Shown here piece by piece: positions 60,031 through 64,000 of a stretch of 64,000 nucleotides of DNA (its first letter is position 1; every line of letters begins with the position of its first letter). Position numbers and translations under genes: made by a program. The notes beneath the pieces are model-generated. The model was not told where the DNA came from. It searched no databases and saw only the letters and a list, made by a program, of their open reading frames with translations. This stretch comes from Hoeflea_A sp965228785 (lineage in GTDB: Bacteria > Pseudomonadota > Alphaproteobacteria > Rhizobiales > Rhizobiaceae): NCBI GenBank assembly GCA_965228785.1, contig CBDDIF010000001.1, forward strand, positions 3,782,001 through 3,846,000, given 5' to 3'.

Positions 60031-60633
60031 CTATTGGTAGACGATGTCCGTGATCCGCCTCAAGGTGACACGGCGATTTCGCCATTCGGCATATGGTGTG
60101 GGCACCAGAAGCTCATCCTCACCGAAACCAACGGTTTCGAGCGCGTATCCGGGAACGCCGAACTGGTACATCAACAGTTTCTGCAGCGACCGGGCTCTAC
60201 GGCGTGACAATCGCAGATTGCTGCCGAAGGATCCGACGGCATCGGTGTGTCCCTCGATCAGGAACAGTTCATCCGGGCTGTAGTGCAGGATGTCGTGCAG
60301 CGCGGCTGCGATACGTTCCACCTTCCAGTGTTCCTGATAGGGGATTTCAGCCGATCCGAAGGTGAAGTTGATGGCCTGGATGTCGATCGACGGCGCGATG
60401 TGGCGCAGTGCCTTTTTGCGTTTGATCTCGACAACGGAGCTCTTCATCTGCGGCGTCACCGTGACAGCCGGTTTGGCAGTGAGACGTTTGCGGATCGCCT
60501 TCATGGAAGGGATCTGTTTGGTGGCGGCTGGTGCTTTCTCGATGGTGGCCGGTTTGACGCCGGGCGTCTTTGCGAAAGCGCTGGTTGCGGCTGCACTGGC
60601 GGCGATGCCAGCCAAAAAGCTGCGGCGGTTCAT
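60031..60633 (-). CDS. OmpA-family protein with twin-arginine signal
   Basis: A 200-residue protein whose start (MNRRSFLAGIAASAAATSAFA) carries the twin-arginine motif RRSFLAG and a short hydrophobic stretch, then an Ala/Lys/Pro-rich linker and an OmpA C-terminal domain. The domain shows INFTFGSAEIPYQEHWKVERIAAALHDIL (about 95) and FLIEGHTDAVGSFGSNLRLSRRRARSLQKLL (about 125-155). OmpA-domain proteins usually use the Sec pathway, so the Tat-like signal is unusual. I use the ATG at 60633 because the signal begins there. Confidence 0.85.
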   Translation of the reverse strand: MNRRSFLAGIAASAAATSAFAKTPGVKPATIEKAPAATKQIPSMKAIRKRLTAKPAVTVTPQMKSSVVEIKRKKALRHIAPSIDIQAINFTFGSAEIPYQEHWKVERIAAALHDILHYSPDELFLIEGHTDAVGSFGSNLRLSRRRARSLQKLLMYQFGVPGYALETVGFGEDELLVPTPYAEWRNRRVTLRRITDIVYQ

Positions 60634-60753
60634 GGTTCTTGTCCTCTCTTGCGTCAACCGCTCAGTGCGGCAATTGAGGAGAGGCTAGCGAATGTCGCCT
60701 GAAAGCGTGATGAACGGGACGTTCATGTTCCTTTTGTTGCGGCCGAAGCCACT

Positions 60754-61314
60754 TCAATTGCTGCGAGCGATCCGCAAAATGTCGTCATCGGACAATGGAA
60801 GAAAGATCGCGTCCGTCTGATTGACGGGCACGAAGCCGAGCTTCTGGTAAAGGGGCAGCGCGGCCGGATGGTCCAGCGTGCAGGTGTTCACCGTCACCTT
60901 CAAGGGGTTGAGGTTCCAGGCCGCTTCGATCGCCTGCGAAAGAAACCAGCGTCCGAGGCCAAGTCCCTGCGCCTCCTGCATCGTGCCGAAATATTCAAGG
61001 CTGACGATCTCGGGATCCTTGTTGCTGAGCTCGAAAAAGCCCGCCGGAGCGCCGTTAAGGTAGAGGACGCTGATTGTCGTTGCCGGGTCGTGGAGAATTT
61101 TGCCGAGCTCCGCATCGTTGAGCCGCAGGCGCGACACCCAATGATAGTTGCGGCCGATCCGGTATTGCAGATAACGGTAAAAGTGCAGTGGCATTTCGGC
61201 CTGCTGCATCAGCGCAACCTGCAAATTGACCGGCATGGGAACGAACAGTTTGGGGCGCGCAGTCTGCTCCAGATAGGTGACGACGGTCTTCAGCGCTTCC
61301 GGTGCGGTTGCCAT
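60754..61314 (-). CDS. GNAT-family N-acetyltransferase
   Basis: A 186-residue acetyltransferase with the acetyl-CoA-binding pattern SLEYFGTMQEAQGLGLGRWFLSQAIEAAW (about 105-133), matching Q/RxxGxG/A, and the C-terminal NTCTLDHPAALPLYQKLGFVPV segment. The substrate is unknown. Its start codon shares a base with the sseA stop (TGATG), so it is coupled to the sulfurtransferase. Confidence 0.87.
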   Translation of the reverse strand: MATAPEALKTVVTYLEQTARPKLFVPMPVNLQVALMQQAEMPLHFYRYLQYRIGRNYHWVSRLRLNDAELGKILHDPATTISVLYLNGAPAGFFELSNKDPEIVSLEYFGTMQEAQGLGLGRWFLSQAIEAAWNLNPLKVTVNTCTLDHPAALPLYQKLGFVPVNQTDAIFLPLSDDDILRIARSN

Positions 61315-62165
61315 CAGGCGCTTCCGGTGGTGACCGGAGCATCATCCAGACCGCCCCATTCCGTCCACGAACCGTCATAGACGGAGCAGTTTGACTGGCC
61401 GAGCGATTCAATCGCGAGTGCCAGCGCCGCGGCGGTTACACCCGACCCGCAGGTCGTGACAACCGGCGCTGACAGATTGATTCCAGCGTTCTCAAAGACG
61501 GCGCGCAGTTCCGGCAAGGACTTGAGTTCACCCTCGTGCGACAGTTCGGTCACGGGAACGCTGCGTGCTCCCGGCATGTGGCCCGAACGGAGGCCGGGAC
61601 GGGGCTCGGGGATCTCGCCTGTGAACCGTCCTGCGGGCCGTGCATCGGCAATCTGTGTGGCCTGGGAATCCACGATCCGCAACATCTGATCAAGACGCGT
61701 TACTGCCGCTTCGTTGAAGCGGACCTGAAACCGGCCGGGAGGCTGGTCCGAAACTTCATCCGTGACCGGACGGCCGGCGGTCTTCCAGCGGTCGAAGCCA
61801 CCGTCCAGCACGAAAACGTTCTCGGCTCCCATGATGCGCAAAATCCACCACACGCGGGGCGCCGCGAACATGCCAAGGCCGTCATAGACGACAATCGTAT
61901 CCTTGTCGGAGAGACCCAGTCGCGCGGCATGCTCCGCGAAGACTTCGGGTGAGGGCAGGGTATGCGGCAAATCGATGCCTGGTTCAACGATTTCATCCTG
62001 ATCGAAGAAAACGGCGCCTGGTATGTGTGCGCATTCGTATTCCTGTCGCTGATCGCGGCCCATGGGTGGAAGGTACCAGGAGGCGTCGACGATCTTCGGT
62101 CCGGTCAGACCGAGTCGATCCTGCAGCCAGTCGGCCGATACGACGAAGGGGCTCTTTTCAGTCAT
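61314..62165 (-). CDS. sseA: 3-mercaptopyruvate sulfurtransferase
   Basis: A 283-residue two-domain rhodanese. The catalytic loop is CGSGVTA (about 238-244), the form used by mercaptopyruvate enzymes, whereas thiosulfate rhodaneses carry CRKGVT. The first domain has VVYDGLGMFAAPRVWWILRIMG and HIPGAVFFDQD. It moves sulfur from 3-mercaptopyruvate to thiols or cyanide. The same strand continues to alaX (23 bp) and cysK, consistent with sulfur-amino-acid handling. I use the ATG at 62165, where the family begins. Confidence 0.92.
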   Translation of the reverse strand: MTEKSPFVVSADWLQDRLGLTGPKIVDASWYLPPMGRDQRQEYECAHIPGAVFFDQDEIVEPGIDLPHTLPSPEVFAEHAARLGLSDKDTIVVYDGLGMFAAPRVWWILRIMGAENVFVLDGGFDRWKTAGRPVTDEVSDQPPGRFQVRFNEAAVTRLDQMLRIVDSQATQIADARPAGRFTGEIPEPRPGLRSGHMPGARSVPVTELSHEGELKSLPELRAVFENAGINLSAPVVTTCGSGVTAAALALAIESLGQSNCSVYDGSWTEWGGLDDAPVTTGSA

Positions 62166-62187
62166 TGCTGCACCTCGTTCAATTGGT

Positions 62188-62922
62188 TCAGCCCGGCAAG
62201 TCACCAAAGCGAATGCGAAAACGCCGGTTTTCACGGCCTTTCTTCTCGATCTTGCCGATATGGATTGCCCCGACTTCCATTGTCTCGTTGACGTGGGTGC
62301 CGCCGCAAGGCTGGCTGTCCACTGCAGCCTCGTCGCCGATGCAGACCAACCGGATACGACCGCTGCCGCGGGGAGGGCGCACATTCTTGGATTTCACCAG
62401 GCCTGGGTTGGCGTCCAGCTCCGTTTCCTCGATCCACCGAGTGAACACCGGATGGTTACCGTTCACAAGCTCCATCAGCCTGGCGCTGATGTCGGCCTTG
62501 TCGACCGTTTCACTCATGTCGAAATCGACCCGACTTTCGTCCTCCCCGACGGAAGCGCCGGTGATCGGAAAGGGACACAGCACTGTGAGCAAGTGGCAGG
62601 CCGTGTGCATGCGCATGAGCTTGTAACGGCGCGGCCAATCGATATGCAGCGTCAGATTTTCTCCTGCCTCCGGTACCGGTTGCCCGTTGGCGGGAACGTG
62701 AACGACTTCCGCCTTTGACTGACCGTTGACCGTCGCCGCAATTTCGATGCGCGATCCATCTTCTCGTTCAAGAAATCCGATGTCGCCCGGCTGGCCACCT
62801 GATGTTGCATAGAAGCAGGTCTGGTCCAGCAGGATGCCGCCGCGATCATTCACTCCAATCACCGAACCCTCCGCTGTCGACAGATAGGAATCGTCGATGA
62901 ACAGCGGTCGTGTATCGGGCAC
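62188..62922 (-). CDS. Alanyl-tRNA editing protein (AlaX-like)
   Basis: A 244-residue protein related to the editing domain of alanyl-tRNA synthetase. Zinc ligands are in RMHTACHLL (about 106) and SQPCGGTHV (about 205). It removes serine or glycine wrongly attached to tRNA-Ala. It follows cysK by 3 bp and precedes sseA, so it is in a cysteine-serine metabolic group where free serine mischarging may matter. Confidence 0.9.
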   Translation of the reverse strand: MPDTRPLFIDDSYLSTAEGSVIGVNDRGGILLDQTCFYATSGGQPGDIGFLEREDGSRIEIAATVNGQSKAEVVHVPANGQPVPEAGENLTLHIDWPRRYKLMRMHTACHLLTVLCPFPITGASVGEDESRVDFDMSETVDKADISARLMELVNGNHPVFTRWIEETELDANPGLVKSKNVRPPRGSGRIRLVCIGDEAAVDSQPCGGTHVNETMEVGAIHIGKIEKKGRENRRFRIRFGDLPG

Positions 62923-62925
62923 GGC

Positions 62926-63963
62926 TCAGACCTCCTCGTAGGGAACGGAAATATTGATTTCCTCTTCGATCCATTCCGGCACGGGAAGCTCCTTGGACCG
63001 CAGGAAATCCGGATTGAACAGTTTTGACTGGTAACGGTTGCCGTAGTCGCAAAGTATGGTGACGATGGTGTGGCCAGGACCCATGTCGCGCGCCATGCGC
63101 ATGGCGCCGGCAATGTTGATTCCGGAGGATCCGCCCAGACACATGCCTTCTTCCTGGATCAGGTCGTAAACGATCGGGAAGGCTTCGTTGTCTGGAACGC
63201 GATAGGCGAAGTCAGGCGTGAACCCCTCTAGATTGGCCGTTACGCGACCCTGGCCAATGCCCTCGGTAATCGAGGTGCCTTCGGCCTTCATCTCGCCATT
63301 GGCATAATAATTGTAGAGTGCGGCGCCGCCTGGATCGGCGATGCCGATTTTGATGTCCTTGTCGCGATCCTTCAATCCGACACTGACCCCGGCAAGTGTG
63401 CCGCCGGAACCGACCGCACAGATGAATCCGTCGACCTTGCCATCCGTGTCGCGCCAGATTTCGGGTGCCGTCGTATCGATATGCGCCTGACGATTGGCCA
63501 CGTTGTCGAACTGATTGGCCCAGACCGCACCGTTAGGATCCTCAGCGGCAATTTGCTCCGCGAGGCGTCCCGACAGCTTCACGTAGTTGTTGGGGTTTCT
63601 ATAGGGGACGGCCGGAACCTGAACGAGTTCGGCGCCGAGCAGCCGCAAGGCGTCCTTCTTTTCCTCACTTTGAGTTTCCGGGATGACGATGACCGTGCGA
63701 TATCCCAGGGACTTGGCGACCATTGCGAGGCCGATCCCGGTGTTGCCGGCCGTGCCTTCCACGATCACGCCGCCAGGCCGGAGCGCGCCGCGCCTTTCGG
63801 CGTCACGAATAATGGACAAAGCCGCCCGGTCCTTGACGGACTGGCCGGGATTGAGGAATTCGGCCTTACCGAGAATGGTGCAGCCGGTGAGCTCGGATGC
63901 TTTCTTGAGCTTGATCAGCGGCGTATTGCCGATGCCTTCCAGCACTGATTGAAATACGGTCAT
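62926..63963 (-). CDS. cysK: Cysteine synthase A
   Basis: A 345-residue pyridoxal-phosphate enzyme that makes cysteine from O-acetylserine and sulfide. The PLP lysine sits in NPGQSVKDRAA (about 39-49), the phosphate loop in VEGTAGNTGIGLA (about 69-81), and GSGGTLAGVSVGLK and ITEGIGQG follow. GAGGCGCAGGA precedes the ATG at 63963; a Met at 63993 adds ten unconserved residues. The longer rhizobial form is usual at this length. It is the first gene of the cysK-alaX-sseA-GNAT run. Confidence 0.93.
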   Translation of the reverse strand: MTVFQSVLEGIGNTPLIKLKKASELTGCTILGKAEFLNPGQSVKDRAALSIIRDAERRGALRPGGVIVEGTAGNTGIGLAMVAKSLGYRTVIVIPETQSEEKKDALRLLGAELVQVPAVPYRNPNNYVKLSGRLAEQIAAEDPNGAVWANQFDNVANRQAHIDTTAPEIWRDTDGKVDGFICAVGSGGTLAGVSVGLKDRDKDIKIGIADPGGAALYNYYANGEMKAEGTSITEGIGQGRVTANLEGFTPDFAYRVPDNEAFPIVYDLIQEEGMCLGGSSGINIAGAMRMARDMGPGHTIVTILCDYGNRYQSKLFNPDFLRSKELPVPEWIEEEINISVPYEEV

Positions 63964-64000
63964 TCCTGCGCCTCGATGAATTGTGAGCGACATTATTTCG

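Noticed and set aside
1..64000. CRISPR arrays, insertion sequences, rRNA genes or phage genes
   Set aside because: No regularly spaced repeats, transposase patterns, rRNA-like stretches or phage structural genes were found on reading both strands.

Overview
The window looks like chromosome from an alphaproteobacterium of the Hyphomicrobiales (Rhizobiales), GC-rich and densely packed. The pyrB - pyrC-like - plsY - dprA - topA - rnr order, the separate gatC-gatA pair, a B12-dependent ribonucleotide reductase (nrdJ) and several small families common in rhizobia support this. The genus cannot be fixed from the sequence.

Layout. 1-11.3 kb (minus strand) is a housekeeping run: the end of an MFS transporter gene, a NUDIX hydrolase, DUF983, rnr, topA, dprA, plsY, a dihydroorotase-like gene with its metal site erased, and pyrB. 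11.4-17.8 kb holds an AidB-like acyl-CoA dehydrogenase, an AEC transporter, ruvX, a metallo-beta-lactamase-fold hydrolase and gatCA. 17.8-30.4 kb is a ten-gene minus-strand operon for D-apionate (apiose-derived) catabolism: apnL lactonase, a RuBisCO-like protein, the kinase oiaK, apnO, a four-gene sugar ABC importer, an HpcH/HpaI aldolase and a D-2-hydroxyacid dehydrogenase. A FadR-type GntR regulator lies just upstream. 30.5-38.3 kb contains nrdJ with tandem NrdR boxes, a haloalkane dehalogenase, gpt, a universal stress protein and a CinA-like protein. 38.5-47.0 kb (plus strand) is a second catabolic island: LysR, a DUF1445 D-glutamate-cyclase-family protein, a TRAP transporter and a fused 5-oxoprolinase-type ATPase. 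47-50.6 kb has a PepSY protein, an MsrQ-like protein, tRNA-Leu(UAA) and a gene-poor, partly decayed stretch. 50.6-64 kb carries a DoxX protein, a large secreted SH3/repeat protein, an ArsR-SRPBCC pair with a perfect palindrome, envelope proteins, an MFS transporter, an Lrp-ald divergent pair and an sseA-alaX-cysK sulfur/editing group.

How genes work together. In the apionate operon the lactonase opens apionolactone, ApnO oxidises and isomerises apionate to 3-oxo-isoapionate, OiaK phosphorylates it, and the RuBisCO-like protein breaks the C-C bond. No tetrulose-phosphate isomerase genes are present, which favours the hydrolytic branch (glycolate plus 3-phosphoglycerate) over the decarboxylating one. 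The last two genes are not part of the known pathway. The regulator gene and the operon promoter both carry TGGT-N3-ATCA sites, close to the FadR/PdhR operator. In the second island, D-glutamate could be cyclised to 5-oxoproline and reopened by the ATP-dependent hydrolase, with the TRAP system importing a related carboxylate. Both transport operons have a perfect hairpin just after the binding-protein gene.
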